This document shows, in pieces, positions 37,783 through 48,207 of a stretch of DNA of 64,000 bases. Position numbers and translations under genes: made by a program. The notes below the pieces were generated by a model. It searched no databases. It saw only the letters and a list, made by a program, of their open reading frames with translations, and was not told where the DNA came from. The DNA lies in NCBI RefSeq assembly GCF_004792415.1, contig NZ_CP038853.1, forward strand, positions 124,001 through 188,000, given 5' to 3'. The DNA is from Pantoea vagans (GTDB taxonomy: Bacteria > Pseudomonadota > Gammaproteobacteria > Enterobacterales > Enterobacteriaceae). Each line of letters starts with the position of its first letter. Position 1 is the first letter of the stretch.

Positions 37783-38715
37783 TTATGCGTTGCGGTTCAG
37801 CCAGACCATATATTCAGCGACGCCCTGCGCCACCGTTTTAAAGGGCTTGTCGTAGCCGGCAGCACGCAATTTAGTGAGATCGGCCTGGGTATAAGCCTGA
37901 TAGCGCCCTTTGAGTTTTTCCGGGAACGGGATGTACTCGATCTGACCTTTCTGGTGGAACTTCAGTACCGCATCAGCCACTTCCTGGAAGGATTCGGCGC
38001 GGCCAGTACCACAGTTATAAATTCCGGAGACGCCATTTTCCCAGCACCACAGATTCACTTCTGCCACATCATCAACGTGGATGAAATCACGTTTAAAGCC
38101 ATCGCTGCCTTCAAACAGTTTTGGATTTTCATCGTTGCTGATCTGTGTGTTCAGATGGAAGGCAACGCTGGCCATGCTGCCTTTATGGCCTTCGCGCGGA
38201 CCGTAGACGTTGAAATAGCGGAAACCGCACACCGGCGAGTTCGCTTCCGGCAGCATCTGACGGACGTAATGGTCGAAAAGCATCTTGGAGTAGCCATAGA
38301 CATTCAGCGGCTGCTCATACTGGCGCTCTTCGATGAAATTCTCGTTGCGTCCACCGTAAGTGGCTGCGGAAGAGGCGTAAAGGAACGGGATCTCGCGCTC
38401 AAGGCAGAAGTGCAGCAGCTCTTTGGAGTACTGATAGTTGTTCTCCATCATGTACTTGCCATCCCACTCGGTGGTGGAGGAGCAGGCGCCCTGATGGAAG
38501 ACCGCTTCGATCGGGCCTAAATCATCGCCCGCGATCACGCTCATCAGGAACTCTTCTTTGTCCATGTAATCGACAATATCCAGGTCGACTAAATTGGCAA
38601 ACTTGGTGCCATCCTTCAGATTATCCACCACCAGAATGTCGGTGTGACCGCGATCGTTCAGCGCTTTGACGATGTTGCTGCCAATCATTCCTGCGCCGCC
38701 AGTTACGATAATCAT
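37783..38715 (-). CDS. hldD: ADP-L-glycero-D-manno-heptose 6-epimerase
   Basis: The 310-residue enzyme starts [19 protein letters not shown] with the NAD(P)-binding glycine motif and has the YxxxK motif in YGYSK (about 140-144). It converts ADP-D,D-heptose to the L,D form used by WaaC and WaaF. The ATG at 38715 gives the normal family length; the frame to 38787 is not used. It is divergent from kbl, as in E. coli. Confidence 0.96.
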   Translation of the reverse strand: MIIVTGGAGMIGSNIVKALNDRGHTDILVVDNLKDGTKFANLVDLDIVDYMDKEEFLMSVIAGDDLGPIEAVFHQGACSSTTEWDGKYMMENNYQYSKELLHFCLEREIPFLYASSAATYGGRNENFIEERQYEQPLNVYGYSKMLFDHYVRQMLPEANSPVCGFRYFNVYGPREGHKGSMASVAFHLNTQISNDENPKLFEGSDGFKRDFIHVDDVAEVNLWCWENGVSGIYNCGTGRAESFQEVADAVLKFHQKGQIEYIPFPEKLKGRYQAYTQADLTKLRAAGYDKPFKTVAQGVAEYMVWLNRNA

Positions 38716-38945
38716 GTTGTTACCTTCAACGTTGTGGGGTGAAACAGGAGGTTTCACACACGAATACCTCACATCATAACATTTCATCAGGGTGCAGACA
38801 GCCAGATGACTCTGTAACGCGTTACGCGTACATCGTCGTGGCGTGAACTATGCTGCAAAAATGACATTCTGTTGGGCGATTTATCGTGAAGAAGCGGCCT
38901 GTTCAGTAAGATATGCCAGATTTTTGCCATCTGAGGAGAGCAATG

Positions 38946-40142
38946 ATGCCTGCGCAATTTTATCAACAACTTCGTCAGCAACTTGATGATGCACGTCAGG
39001 AAGGACTGTTTAAACAGGAGCGGATCATCACCTCTGCCCAGCAGACGGAGATCGCGGTTGGCAGCGATCCGGCAGTGATTAACTTCTGCGCTAATAACTA
39101 TTTAGGCCTGGCGAACCATCCGGCGCTGATTCAGGCGGCGAAAGAGGGGATGGATTCGCATGGTTTCGGCATGGCGTCGGTGCGCTTTATCTGCGGCACG
39201 CAGGACAGCCATAAGCAGCTGGAAAAGCGGCTGGCAGAGTTTCTCGGGATGGAGGATGCCATTCTCTACTCCTCCTGTTTCGACGCCAACGGCGGTCTGT
39301 TCGAAACCCTGCTTGATGCGCAGGATGCCGTTATCTCGGATGCGCTGAATCATGCCTCCATTATCGACGGCGTCCGGCTGTGCAAAGCGCAGCGTTATCG
39401 CTATGCCAATAATGACATGGCGGAGCTGCGGGCCTGTCTGCAGGAAGCACGCGGTAAAGGTGCCCGACATATTCTGATTGCCACCGATGGCGTCTTCTCA
39501 ATGGATGGGGTGATTGCAAATCTGCCCGCCATCTGCGATCTGGCCGATGAATTCTCCGCGCTGGTGATGGTAGATGATTCCCATGCGGTGGGTTTTGTCG
39601 GGAACGCCGGACGCGGCACCCATGAATATTGCGACGTCATGGGCCGGGTCGACATCATTACCGGCACGCTCGGGAAAGCGCTCGGCGGCGCGTCCGGTGG
39701 CTACACGGCTGCAAAAGCCGAAGTGGTGGAGTGGCTGCGTCAGCGTTCCCGTCCCTATCTGTTCTCTAACTCGCTGGCGCCGGCCATTGTGGCCGCCTCG
39801 CTGCGGGTGCTGGATCTGCTCAGTGAAGGTGACGGACTGCGTCAGCGTCTGTGGGACAACGCCCGTTACTTTCGCGAGCAGATGACGGCGGCGGGCTTTA
39901 CGCTGGCTGGGGCCGATCACGCCATTATCCCGGTGATGCTGGGTGAAGCCAGCGTTGCCCAGGAATTTGCCCGCCTGCTGCAACAGGAAGGTATCTACGT
40001 GACCGGTTTCTTCTATCCGGTGGTGCCAAAAGGTCAGGCACGCATCCGCACCCAGATCTCTGCGGCGCACACCCAGCAACAGCTGGAACGTGCGGTGGCG
40101 GCCTTTACCCGCATCGGTAAACAACTGGGCGTCATCGCCTGA
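38946..40142 (+). CDS. kbl: Glycine C-acetyltransferase (2-amino-3-ketobutyrate CoA ligase)
   Basis: The 398-residue PLP enzyme has [25 protein letters not shown] and [14 protein letters not shown] with the PLP lysine. It cleaves 2-amino-3-oxobutyrate with CoA to glycine and acetyl-CoA in threonine breakdown. GAGGAG precedes the ATG pair at 38943 and 38946, and the second gives the family length. tdh follows after 10 bp. Confidence 0.96.
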   Translation: MPAQFYQQLRQQLDDARQEGLFKQERIITSAQQTEIAVGSDPAVINFCANNYLGLANHPALIQAAKEGMDSHGFGMASVRFICGTQDSHKQLEKRLAEFLGMEDAILYSSCFDANGGLFETLLDAQDAVISDALNHASIIDGVRLCKAQRYRYANNDMAELRACLQEARGKGARHILIATDGVFSMDGVIANLPAICDLADEFSALVMVDDSHAVGFVGNAGRGTHEYCDVMGRVDIITGTLGKALGGASGGYTAAKAEVVEWLRQRSRPYLFSNSLAPAIVAASLRVLDLLSEGDGLRQRLWDNARYFREQMTAAGFTLAGADHAIIPVMLGEASVAQEFARLLQQEGIYVTGFFYPVVPKGQARIRTQISAAHTQQQLERAVAAFTRIGKQLGVIA

Positions 40143-40152
40143 GGAGTCCGTC

Positions 40153-41181
40153 ATGAAAGCACTCGCCAAACTGAAGAAGGAAGCGGGCATCTGGATGGTG
40201 ACCGATGCCCCGGTTCCTGAGCCGGGTCACAACGATCTGCTGATTAAGATCCGTAAAACCGCCATCTGCGGCACCGATGTTCATATCTACAACTGGGATG
40301 ACTGGTCGCGCAAAACCATTCCGGTGCCGATGATTGTCGGTCATGAGTATGTGGGTGAAGTGGTCGCGATTGGACAGGAAGTGAAAGGCTTTAAAATTGG
40401 GGATCGGGTTTCGGGCGAGGGGCACATTACCTGTGGACACTGTCGCAACTGCCGCGCCGGACGCACCCATTTATGCCGTAACACGATGGGCGTGGGCGTT
40501 AACCGTCAGGGCTGCTTTGCGGAGTATCTGGTCATCCCCGCCTTTAATGCATTTAAAATTCCCGACAACATTTCCGATGAGCTGGCGGCAATCTTTGATC
40601 CGTTCGGCAACGCGGTGCACACCGCACTCTCGTTCGACCTGGTCGGTGAAGATGTGCTGATCTCGGGTGCAGGTCCAATCGGCATCATGGCCGCTGCAGT
40701 CTGTCGCCACGTCGGCGCACGCAATGTGGTGATCACGGACATCAATGAGTATCGCCTGGCACTGGCGCGGAAAATGGGCGTCACACGTGCGGTCAATGTG
40801 GCGAATGAAGATCTGCGCGACGTGATGCACTCGCTGGGGATGACGGAAGGATTTGATGTCGGACTGGAGATGTCCGGCGCACCTCCTGCCTTTCGCTCGC
40901 TACTGGAGGTGATGAATCACGGTGGGCGGATCGCACTGCTGGGTATTCCGCCGGGTGAAATGGCGATCGACTGGAATCAGGTGATTTTTAAGGGGCTTTT
41001 TATCAAAGGCATTTATGGCCGTGAGATGTTTGAAACCTGGTACAAAATGGCGGCGCTGATTCAGTCCGGTCTCGATTTAACGCCGATCATTACGCATCGC
41101 TATGGTATCGACGATTTCCAGCAGGGCTTTGATGAGATGCGTTCAGGACGCTCGGGGAAAGTGATACTAAGCTGGGATTAA
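40153..41181 (+). CDS. tdh: L-threonine 3-dehydrogenase
   Basis: The 342-residue zinc alcohol-dehydrogenase family enzyme has the catalytic zinc ligands in [12 protein letters not shown] and GHEYVGEV, the structural zinc loop [15 protein letters not shown] and the NAD site [13 protein letters not shown]. It makes the substrate of Kbl. GAGGAG precedes the ATG. Confidence 0.97.
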   Translation: MKALAKLKKEAGIWMVTDAPVPEPGHNDLLIKIRKTAICGTDVHIYNWDDWSRKTIPVPMIVGHEYVGEVVAIGQEVKGFKIGDRVSGEGHITCGHCRNCRAGRTHLCRNTMGVGVNRQGCFAEYLVIPAFNAFKIPDNISDELAAIFDPFGNAVHTALSFDLVGEDVLISGAGPIGIMAAAVCRHVGARNVVITDINEYRLALARKMGVTRAVNVANEDLRDVMHSLGMTEGFDVGLEMSGAPPAFRSLLEVMNHGGRIALLGIPPGEMAIDWNQVIFKGLFIKGIYGREMFETWYKMAALIQSGLDLTPIITHRYGIDDFQQGFDEMRSGRSGKVILSWD

Positions 41182-41186
41182 AGCAA

Positions 41187-41207
41187 CGGCCGCTGGCACG
41201 GCGGCCG
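41187..41207. terminator. Hairpin between tdh and the convergent glycosyltransferase gene
   Basis: CGGCCGC pairs with GCGGCCG across a 7-base loop in the 31-bp gap between convergent genes. No T run follows, so termination strength is unclear. Confidence 0.4.
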
Positions 41208-41212
41208 CAGGA

Positions 41213-42124
41213 TTAGCTTTTCTTCTTCTCTTCGTCGGTCAGGTAGCGCACTTTGCGCGTGTAGTCCTGGCCTTTGAAGTTCAGCGGCTGCTGCGGGTCA
41301 GCAAGGTATTTTTGCCATTCCGACAGCGGAAAGCCGCCATGCGCGCCCACCACTTCCGGCGGGATGACTGCTGACTGACCGCCGATTTTCTTGGAGACCG
41401 GCCAGTTAGCCCATTCGCCCAGATTGACGGTTTTGATATCCAGCATGTCCAGCAACACCGCGAGCGGCAGCTGATCGGTCGGCGGCTGGCTGTCGTTCAT
41501 TAAATTCCACGTGTCATTAAACAGCGTCAGCCACAGCGGCGAAATGCGCTGCCAGACTTCACGGGTGGCAGCCAGGTAAGCGCCATTCACGTGGTCCACC
41601 AGATAAGGCCGGATACTGTGCGGATAGTAAGCGGGAATCGCCTCTTGCGGCGCACCGTCCAGCTTGGCAATCATTTTCCCCTGACGGAAGCTGGAATAGA
41701 GATGGCCCGGCTTCATCATGATCTGCGGCATCTTAAGCAGATTGAGGTCGGAATCGATCATCAGAATACCGTCGCCTTCTGCCTGCAAGGGCGCCTGCAA
41801 TTTGATCAAACGACTGCGATAGATCTGCTTGTAGCGATAACTATCTTCCCGGTGCGGCACATCCAGCGTCGCCACGCGGATTTTAGCCGGCAGGCTGCCA
41901 AAGGCGTGCGCGGGCTGATCGCTGACAATCACGACCTCTTTTGCCTCCGTCGCGAAACGCGCTGCAAAATCGGCGCTGAGCAGGGCTTCTTCAATATAGT
42001 CCGCGCCGGTGCAGGGGATAACAACAGAGGTGACCGGCACAGTGCCCTGAACCTCTTTTTGCGAATAAGGCAGGTTATGGCGCGCTCTGATATGGCGGTA
42101 ACGGGGATTTAAAAAATTAAGCAT
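41213..42124 (-). CDS. GT-A type glycosyltransferase, 303 residues
   Basis: The protein starts MLNFLNPRYRHIRARHNLPYS and then SVVIPCTGADYIEEALLSA, KEVVIVSDQPAH and GILMIDSDLNLLKMP, a nucleotide-sugar fold with a DSD metal site. The C-terminus is charged (TDEEKKKS). I know no named relative. The ATG at 42124 overlaps the stop of the GT4 gene by 8 bp (ATGCTTAA), so both are one unit, probably modifying a cell-surface glycan. In E. coli this position holds yibD (waaH). Confidence 0.7.
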   Translation of the reverse strand: MLNFLNPRYRHIRARHNLPYSQKEVQGTVPVTSVVIPCTGADYIEEALLSADFAARFATEAKEVVIVSDQPAHAFGSLPAKIRVATLDVPHREDSYRYKQIYRSRLIKLQAPLQAEGDGILMIDSDLNLLKMPQIMMKPGHLYSSFRQGKMIAKLDGAPQEAIPAYYPHSIRPYLVDHVNGAYLAATREVWQRISPLWLTLFNDTWNLMNDSQPPTDQLPLAVLLDMLDIKTVNLGEWANWPVSKKIGGQSAVIPPEVVGAHGGFPLSEWQKYLADPQQPLNFKGQDYTRKVRYLTDEEKKKS

Positions 42125-43346
42125 GAGGTTTCTTTTTGGCGACGCTTTGCAGAATATTCTCGACGCCGCTGATATAGGTTTCAATGGCGTACTGTTCACG
42201 TACGCGTTTCGCTGCCGCATTGATCAGGCGTTGACGCAAATCCGCATCCTGCCACAGCGCGGTCAGGTGCTGGGTCAGTTGTACCACGTTGCCATAATCA
42301 AACAGCAGCCCGGTTTCGTCATGACTGATCAATTCGGCAGTGCCGACCACACGGGATCCCACAACGGCGGTATTCACCAGCATCGCCTCCAGCACAACCC
42401 GGGGTAAGCCTTCACTGCGTGAGGCCAGAATAAACGCATCAAAAGCCGTGAGGTAATCGAGAGCATTGTTCTGAAAGCCCGTAAAAACCACGTGATGCTG
42501 GATGTTCTCTGCAGTCGCAAGTTGCAGCAGATGCTGAAGTTCCGGACCAGCGCCGACAATCACCATCCGCCAGTCTGCATCGGGATTGGCGCGTTTAAAA
42601 CGGCCCAGCGCCTGCAGGATATGGTGATTAGATTTGCGCAATATCAGAGAGCCGATAGTGCCAAATACGAAGGTCGAAGGGGAGAGTTTGAAACGCTGGC
42701 GGACTTCAAGGCGGTCGGGCAGAGTCTGGTGAACGTCGATGGCATTACTGACGGTAAAACAGCGTTCCGCATCGATACCATGGCGACGCAGGGTGTTATT
42801 GACGCCCTGAGATACAGCAATCACAGCCTGGCAATCCTGATTCACCATGCTGACCAGCCGCGGTTCCAGAACCGGATCGATACGGCAGTGTTGAACCACC
42901 GCAACGTCAAGGCTGCGCGCGGCCAGATAACCTTCCACATTAGTACTGGGCTGGTTATTCATATAGAGCGTGTCGAAGTTACCCAGTTGCAGCAGTGAAT
43001 TGATTTTGCTGGCATTAGGCATAATTCGCCAGCGCGTATCAATCTCGTCGATAACACGCTTCTTAAGCTTTTTGTTGAAAAACAGCAGCGCACGCACGGC
43101 TTCTTTAACAAATTTTGCCCAGCGTGGCTGTTTGATTTGCGGAATAAAAAAGACCGGAATGGCCAGCGCATTCAGCGTGGCCTCAATCGTTTCGTCGTTA
43201 CCACGGCTGTAGTTGTGGTAGAAGCAGCAGGTGATATCAAATTTTTGACGATCGATACGTTTCAGCAGCTCCAGCATACTGTTGGTGCCGCCGCCCCACT
43301 CTCTGCCGTTATCCAGCAGCAGGATTTTTTGTTTATTTATCGTCAT
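42117..43346 (-). CDS. GT4 family glycosyltransferase, 409 residues
   Basis: The protein starts MTINKQKILLLDNGREWGGGTNSMLELL and has VVQHCRIDPVLEPRLVSMV, AVSQGVNNTL, VSNAIDV, FGTIGSLILRKSNHH, VIVGAGPEL and the C-terminal ASRSEGLPRVVLEAM site of GT-B retaining transferases. It forms a two-gene unit with the following GT-A enzyme. The ATG at 43346 is used rather than the longer frame to 43439. Substrate and glycan are not predictable. Confidence 0.8.
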   Translation of the reverse strand: MTINKQKILLLDNGREWGGGTNSMLELLKRIDRQKFDITCCFYHNYSRGNDETIEATLNALAIPVFFIPQIKQPRWAKFVKEAVRALLFFNKKLKKRVIDEIDTRWRIMPNASKINSLLQLGNFDTLYMNNQPSTNVEGYLAARSLDVAVVQHCRIDPVLEPRLVSMVNQDCQAVIAVSQGVNNTLRRHGIDAERCFTVSNAIDVHQTLPDRLEVRQRFKLSPSTFVFGTIGSLILRKSNHHILQALGRFKRANPDADWRMVIVGAGPELQHLLQLATAENIQHHVVFTGFQNNALDYLTAFDAFILASRSEGLPRVVLEAMLVNTAVVGSRVVGTAELISHDETGLLFDYGNVVQLTQHLTALWQDADLRQRLINAAAKRVREQYAIETYISGVENILQSVAKKKPHA

Positions 43347-43449
43347 CCCTATCACTGTTTCCGCACAGCCCGTTATTGTCCGACCCTGGATTATAGTAAT
43401 TTCTGCGTATAAATGAACGCTAAGCCTGAGACTTAGCATTCATAGCAAA

Positions 43450-44352
43450 TCAGAACAGATTTTTTAGCGTGGTAAACAGTGGGCTGTGATTCACACTTTC
43501 AGCGATTACCGCTAAGGCTCGGGTCGCCGGAACCGGGGCCAGTGGCTGTTTTGCTTTACACAGGCTGGCAGGCTGGAAGCGCGGCGGTACCGGCTTTGCC
43601 GGTGCAACAGGCGTCCGTGATCCGCTGCGTAGCGATTCGTTCAGCAGCTGGCTGGGACGAACCAGCGTAATGTCGGCTGGCAGCGTGGGTAACATCTGCT
43701 GCAGCACCCGAACGGTAGTCGGATGGGGATGACCAATGGCAATCGCATAACCGTCGCGCTGCGCCAGCTTCACCGCCCGGCTGAACTGCTGGCGGATGGC
43801 GTTAATATCCTGGCTGTCATCAAGGAATACCCGACGTTTTAACACCTTGACCTGGGTACCCTGCGCGGCAGGTATCGCCTGACTGTTAGCGATGGTCATG
43901 CTATCCAGGAAGTAAAGATTGTAGTGGTTCAGCGCCTGCATCACTTTCTGCATGCCGGGCAGGCTTGAGGTCATCCTGCTGCCCATATGGTTGTTCAGAC
44001 CGACGGCATAAGGCACGTTGTTAACCGCATTACGCATGATGCGGGTAACCTCTTCACTGCTCATCTCCGGCGTTAAGGTATCTTTTTCCAGCGGCTGTTT
44101 GCTCAGGGGTGCCATCGGCAGATGGATCAGCACTTCGTGACCACTCTGATGTGCTTTAGTCGCCATTTCACGGGCGTGGGGGGCATTGGGCAATACCGCG
44201 ACTGAAATAGCCTGCGGCATCTGCAGGACTTTGTTCTCTTCGGCAGGGCGATAGCCGACGTCATCGATGACAATGGCCAGTTTGCCCGCCTGTGCAGCAT
44301 AGCTGAACAGTAAGGCGCTCAACAGAACGGAGATTTTTCGACGTTGCAGCAA
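43450..44352 (-). CDS. yibQ: Divergent polysaccharide deacetylase family protein YibQ
   Basis: The 300-residue protein has a signal peptide (ISVLLSALLFSYAAQA) and then GKLAIVIDDVGYRPAEENKVL, HEVLIHLPMAP, AVGLNNHMGSRMTS and AIAIGHPHPTT, the divergent NodB-like metal site of YibQ. It is periplasmic and follows envC by 3 bp, so it probably belongs to the same cell-wall remodelling operon. Its enzymatic activity has not been shown as far as I know. Confidence 0.9.
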   Translation of the reverse strand: MLQRRKISVLLSALLFSYAAQAGKLAIVIDDVGYRPAEENKVLQMPQAISVAVLPNAPHAREMATKAHQSGHEVLIHLPMAPLSKQPLEKDTLTPEMSSEEVTRIMRNAVNNVPYAVGLNNHMGSRMTSSLPGMQKVMQALNHYNLYFLDSMTIANSQAIPAAQGTQVKVLKRRVFLDDSQDINAIRQQFSRAVKLAQRDGYAIAIGHPHPTTVRVLQQMLPTLPADITLVRPSQLLNESLRSGSRTPVAPAKPVPPRFQPASLCKAKQPLAPVPATRALAVIAESVNHSPLFTTLKNLF

Positions 44353-44355
44353 AAC

Positions 44356-45657
44356 TTATTTTCCTAACCACGGGAGTGGATTGACGGCCTGTCCCTGACG
44401 TCGGATTTCAAAATAGAGCGACGGGGTACCGCGGCCACCACTGGTGCCCACCAGTGCGATAGGCTGTCCTGCCTTCACCTGCGTACCCACGCTCACCAGC
44501 GCACTTTGGTTGTAGCCATACAGGCTCATATCACCTTTGCCGTGCTCCAGCACCACCACCAGACCGTAGCCCTGTAACCAGTCGGCCATCAGCACACGAC
44601 CATCGGCAATCGCTTTCACCTCGGTGCCTTCCCGCGCATCAATCACCAGTCCTTTCCAGCGCAGTTCACCCTGCAGCTGTTCACCAAAGCGATGTTCAAT
44701 GCGTCCGCGCACCGGCCACAACGCCTGTCCGCCCGCGCGCCCCAGTCCACCCGTGCGGGCTACCAGTTCACGTTCGCTCTGAGTCGGCTGATAGCTGGAG
44801 CCTTTGGCTTTCGCCTGCGCCTGACGCTGACGCACTTTTTCCGCCTCACGCGCTTCACGGGCTGCGCGCTCGCGCGCCTCGCGTTCCGCACGGGCGATCT
44901 TATCCTGCAGACGGCTTTCGTTCTGGCGCATCTCGACCAGATCGGCCTGATCTTTTTCCAGCGCGCTCTCCAGTGATGTCAGGGTCTTTTTACGCGCGTC
45001 GCTCGCCTGTTGCAGCTTCTGCTGTTGGCCCTGCTGCTGTGCTAATAACTCTTTCTGCTGCTGCTGCTTCTGCTCCAGCGAGGCGCGTTGCTGGTCTAAA
45101 TCCTGTCGCGTCTTTTGCAGCGATTCGATACTTTTCTGGCGGGCATCATTGAGATAGCCGAAATAGGCCAGAATACGCTCACTGCGCTGGCTCTCTTCAC
45201 CGCCCATCAAAAGCTGCACGCCGCTGTGCTGACCCTGACGAAATGCCGCATCAAGTTGTTCAGAAAGCAGGTTTTCCTGGCGGGTTTGCTGTTTTTCAAG
45301 CCGGGCGATGGAGGTGGCGAGTTGTTTCATCTCATCATTCAGAGCAGTGAGGCTATTGCGGGTGTCACGCAGCTGACGGCTCGCCTGAGCGATGATCTTT
45401 TCCTGGCTCTGCAACTGATCCAGTAATTTGCTACGCTGCAGTTTCTGCGCTTTAACGCTTTTCTCTTTTGCAGCAATGTTTTGCTGAATGGATTGCAGCT
45501 GAGATTTACTGTCCTCTGCGCTGTGAACAGCGGCAGGCAACAACAGTGCTCCCGCACAAAGCAGACTAAGGGAGAGGCTGGACAGGTGTGTGAACAACGG
45601 CAGGTTATCGCCGTTGGGACGGGTCCTTGTGTGCGAAACGGTTGTTTTTCCCTTCAT
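44356..45657 (-). CDS. envC: Murein hydrolase activator EnvC
   Basis: The 433-residue periplasmic protein has a signal peptide (LSLLCAGALLLPAAVHSA), a long coiled coil (about residues 60-290, rich in Q, E, K and R) and a C-terminal LytM domain (about 320-430: RIEHRFGEQL, VIDAREGTEVKAIADGRV, YGLVVVLEHGKGDMSLYGYN, YFEIRRQGQAVNPLPWL). The second catalytic-type histidine of active LytM enzymes is changed, as in EnvC, which activates AmiA and AmiB at the septum instead of cutting itself. I use the ATG at 45657. In E. coli gpmM lies upstream; here it does not. Confidence 0.95.
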   Translation of the reverse strand: MKGKTTVSHTRTRPNGDNLPLFTHLSSLSLSLLCAGALLLPAAVHSAEDSKSQLQSIQQNIAAKEKSVKAQKLQRSKLLDQLQSQEKIIAQASRQLRDTRNSLTALNDEMKQLATSIARLEKQQTRQENLLSEQLDAAFRQGQHSGVQLLMGGEESQRSERILAYFGYLNDARQKSIESLQKTRQDLDQQRASLEQKQQQQKELLAQQQGQQQKLQQASDARKKTLTSLESALEKDQADLVEMRQNESRLQDKIARAEREARERAAREAREAEKVRQRQAQAKAKGSSYQPTQSERELVARTGGLGRAGGQALWPVRGRIEHRFGEQLQGELRWKGLVIDAREGTEVKAIADGRVLMADWLQGYGLVVVLEHGKGDMSLYGYNQSALVSVGTQVKAGQPIALVGTSGGRGTPSLYFEIRRQGQAVNPLPWLGK

Positions 45658-45909
45658 AGGCCAATGATTATTCCACGATGAACCGCCGCTTACCAGTGCT
45701 GCCAGCGGGCATTTGCTTTTCCAGTTATGTCCACTTTCACCATGACATGGATTAACCCTTACGCCATTTTTGCCTTTCAGCCACTTTTTTTGGAAAATGG
45801 AGCACAAATCGATACTCTGGCCGCATAGCATCTGTACATGCGAAGTGGCGCAGGTATACTCAGAACCCTTGTTTTAGCTTATTAGCCCGGTCTGGAGTCG
45901 TTACCCCTC

Positions 45910-46341
45910 ATGCAAGAAATTATGCAGTTTGCAAGCAATCACCCCATCCTGAGTCTGGCATGGGTCGTTTTACTCGTTATGGTGATTGTGACTACCGTTA
46001 AAGGAATGTTCTCTAAGGTAAAAACGATCAGCCGCGGTGAAGCCACCCGCCTGATTAATAAAGAGGACGCGGTAGTAGTAGACGTGCGTTCGCGCGACGA
46101 TTTCCGCAGGGGTCATATTTCAGGTGCGTTGAATGTGGCAGCCGCTGAGATTAAAAAAGGCAACCTCGACGAACTGGCAAAGCATAAAGCGCATCCCATA
46201 ATTGTGGTGTGTGCAACCGGACAAAGCGCAGGCGATTCTGCTGCACACCTCAGTGCGGCAGGCTTTGAGCAGGTTTCAGTGCTGAAAGAGGGTATCAGTG
46301 GCTGGAGCGGCGAAAATCTGCCGTTAGTTCGCGGTAAATAA
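45910..46341 (+). CDS. yibN: Rhodanese-domain membrane protein YibN
   Basis: The 143-residue protein has one N-terminal membrane segment ([18 protein letters not shown]) and a rhodanese domain with [13 protein letters not shown] and the active cysteine in [13 protein letters not shown]. It heads the yibN-grxC-secB-gpsA operon, as in E. coli. Confidence 0.93.
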   Translation: MQEIMQFASNHPILSLAWVVLLVMVIVTTVKGMFSKVKTISRGEATRLINKEDAVVVDVRSRDDFRRGHISGALNVAAAEIKKGNLDELAKHKAHPIIVVCATGQSAGDSAAHLSAAGFEQVSVLKEGISGWSGENLPLVRGK

Positions 46342-46360
46342 TCTTACAGAGGTGCTGATC

Positions 46361-46615
46361 ATGGCAAATGTTGAAATGTATACCAAGGCCACCTGTCCTT
46401 ACTGCCATCGTGCGAAGGCGCTGTTAACGCAAAAAGGCGTCTCGTTTCAGGAAATCCCCATTGATGGCGATATGGCTAAGCGCGAAGAGATGATCAAGCG
46501 TAGCGGTCGTACCACCGTGCCTCAGATTTTTATTGATGCGCAGCACATTGGCGGCTGCGATGACTTATTCGCACTCGATAATCGCGAAGGTTTAGATCCC
46601 TTACTGCAGGCGTAA
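46361..46615 (+). CDS. grxC: Glutaredoxin 3
   Basis: The 84-residue thiol-disulfide protein has the active site TCPYCHRAK near the N-terminus, the cis-proline in TTVPQIFID and the glutathione-binding GGCDD. The ATG at 46361 has AGAGG upstream; the frame start at 46352 is not used. Confidence 0.96.
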   Translation: MANVEMYTKATCPYCHRAKALLTQKGVSFQEIPIDGDMAKREEMIKRSGRTTVPQIFIDAQHIGGCDDLFALDNREGLDPLLQA

Positions 46616-46653
46616 TTTTACGCCGGACAACCTCATATATAGGATTTGGTCAC

Positions 46654-47124
46654 ATGTCAGAACACAACACCAACGAAATGCAGTTCCAGATTCAGCGCGT
46701 ATTCACTAAAGATATCTCCTTTGAAGCGCCAAATGCCCCGCAGGTTTTCCAGAAAGAGTGGGAACCGGACGTTAAGCTGGACCTGGATACTGCATCTTCT
46801 CAGCTGGCTGACGAAGTTTACGAAGTGGTACTTCGTGTGACTGTAACCGCAACTGTGGGCGAAGAGACCGCTTTCCTGTGTGAAGTTCAGCAGGCCGGTA
46901 TTTTCACCATCAGCGGTATCGAAGGAACGCAGATGGCACATTGCCTGGGTGCATACTGCCCGAACATTCTGTTCCCGTACGCACGCGAATGCATTACCAG
47001 CCTGGTATCACGTGGTACCTTCCCGCAGCTGAACCTGGCACCGGTTAACTTTGATGCGCTGTTCATGAACTACCTGCAGCAGCAGCAAGGTGAAGAAGGT
47101 GCTGAACCACATCAGGATGCCTGA
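46654..47124 (+). CDS. secB: Protein-export chaperone SecB
   Basis: The 156-residue acidic protein matches SecB ([52 protein letters not shown]). It keeps precursor proteins unfolded and delivers them to SecA. Its stop overlaps the gpsA start as TGATG. Confidence 0.97.
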   Translation: MSEHNTNEMQFQIQRVFTKDISFEAPNAPQVFQKEWEPDVKLDLDTASSQLADEVYEVVLRVTVTATVGEETAFLCEVQQAGIFTISGIEGTQMAHCLGAYCPNILFPYARECITSLVSRGTFPQLNLAPVNFDALFMNYLQQQQGEEGAEPHQDA

Positions 47125-48140
47125 TGACAACTCACGCTTCGATTAGCGTCATCGGTGCCGGTTCCTACGGCACCGCTTTGGCGATTACCCTGGCCCGTAA
47201 CGGCCATCCGGTGCTGTTGTGGGGACATAACCCGGCGCATCTGGCGCAACTTCAGACTGACCGCTGCAACACTGCTTTCCTGCCCGATGTCCCGTTCCCC
47301 GATAACCTCTCCCTTGAGCCTGATCTGACCAAAACCATTGCCGCCAGCCGCGATTTATTAATCGTGGTGCCGAGTCATGTGTTTGGCGATGTGCTGCAGC
47401 AGATTAAACCTCATCTGCGGCCAGACTCGCGTATTGTCTGGGCGACCAAAGGGCTGGAAAAAGAGACGGGCCGGCTGTTGCAGGACGTGGCACGTGACAT
47501 CGTAGGCGATGCCATTCCGCTGGCCGTGATCTCCGGGCCGACCTTTGCGAAAGAGCTGGCGGCAGGATTACCGACGGCCATCGCGCTGGCCGCCACGGAT
47601 GCGCAGTTTGCTGACGACCTGCAGCAGAAGCTGCACTGCGGTAAAAGCTTCCGCGTTTATAACAACCCTGATTTCATCGGCGTACAGCTGGGCGGCGCGG
47701 TAAAAAACGTGATTGCTATCGGTGCTGGTATGTCCGACGGGATTGGTTTTGGCGCAAACGCGCGAACTGCACTGATCACCCGTGGTCTGGCCGAAATGAG
47801 CCGGCTGGGCGCAGCGCTGGGTGCCGATCCCACCACCTTTATGGGGATGGCGGGTCTGGGCGATCTGGTGCTGACCTGTACCGATAATCAGTCGCGTAAT
47901 CGTCGTTTTGGCATGATGCTGGGCCAGGGCGAAGATGTAGATAGCGCGCAACGCATTATCGGACAAGTTGTAGAAGGGTACAGAAACACTAAAGAAGTCA
48001 AAGCATTGGCTGCGCGTTTTGGTGTGGAAATGCCGATCACCGAGCAGATTTATCAGGTGTTGTATTGCGAAAAACCGGCGAGAGATGCAGCATTGAGCCT
48101 GCTGGGACGAACAAGGAAGGACGAAAACAGCATCAGCTAA
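47124..48140 (+). CDS. gpsA: Glycerol-3-phosphate dehydrogenase [NAD(P)+]
   Basis: The 338-residue enzyme starts with the NAD site [21 protein letters not shown] and has [29 protein letters not shown] and [11 protein letters not shown]. It makes sn-glycerol 3-phosphate for phospholipids. It is coupled to secB and followed by a terminator. Confidence 0.97.
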   Translation: MTTHASISVIGAGSYGTALAITLARNGHPVLLWGHNPAHLAQLQTDRCNTAFLPDVPFPDNLSLEPDLTKTIAASRDLLIVVPSHVFGDVLQQIKPHLRPDSRIVWATKGLEKETGRLLQDVARDIVGDAIPLAVISGPTFAKELAAGLPTAIALAATDAQFADDLQQKLHCGKSFRVYNNPDFIGVQLGGAVKNVIAIGAGMSDGIGFGANARTALITRGLAEMSRLGAALGADPTTFMGMAGLGDLVLTCTDNQSRNRRFGMMLGQGEDVDSAQRIIGQVVEGYRNTKEVKALAARFGVEMPITEQIYQVLYCEKPARDAALSLLGRTRKDENSIS

Positions 48141-48167
48141 CGCAGGACGCGTAGCATCATCACCTGC

Positions 48168-48190
48168 AGCGCCATTCAGGCGCTTTTTTT
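48168..48190 (+). terminator. Terminator behind gpsA
   Basis: AGCGCC and GGCGCT form a 6-bp stem with loop ATTCA, followed by seven T. cysE begins shortly after and would need its own promoter or read-through. Confidence 0.75.
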
Positions 48191-48207
48191 ATCGGGAGAA
48201 AGTAGCA

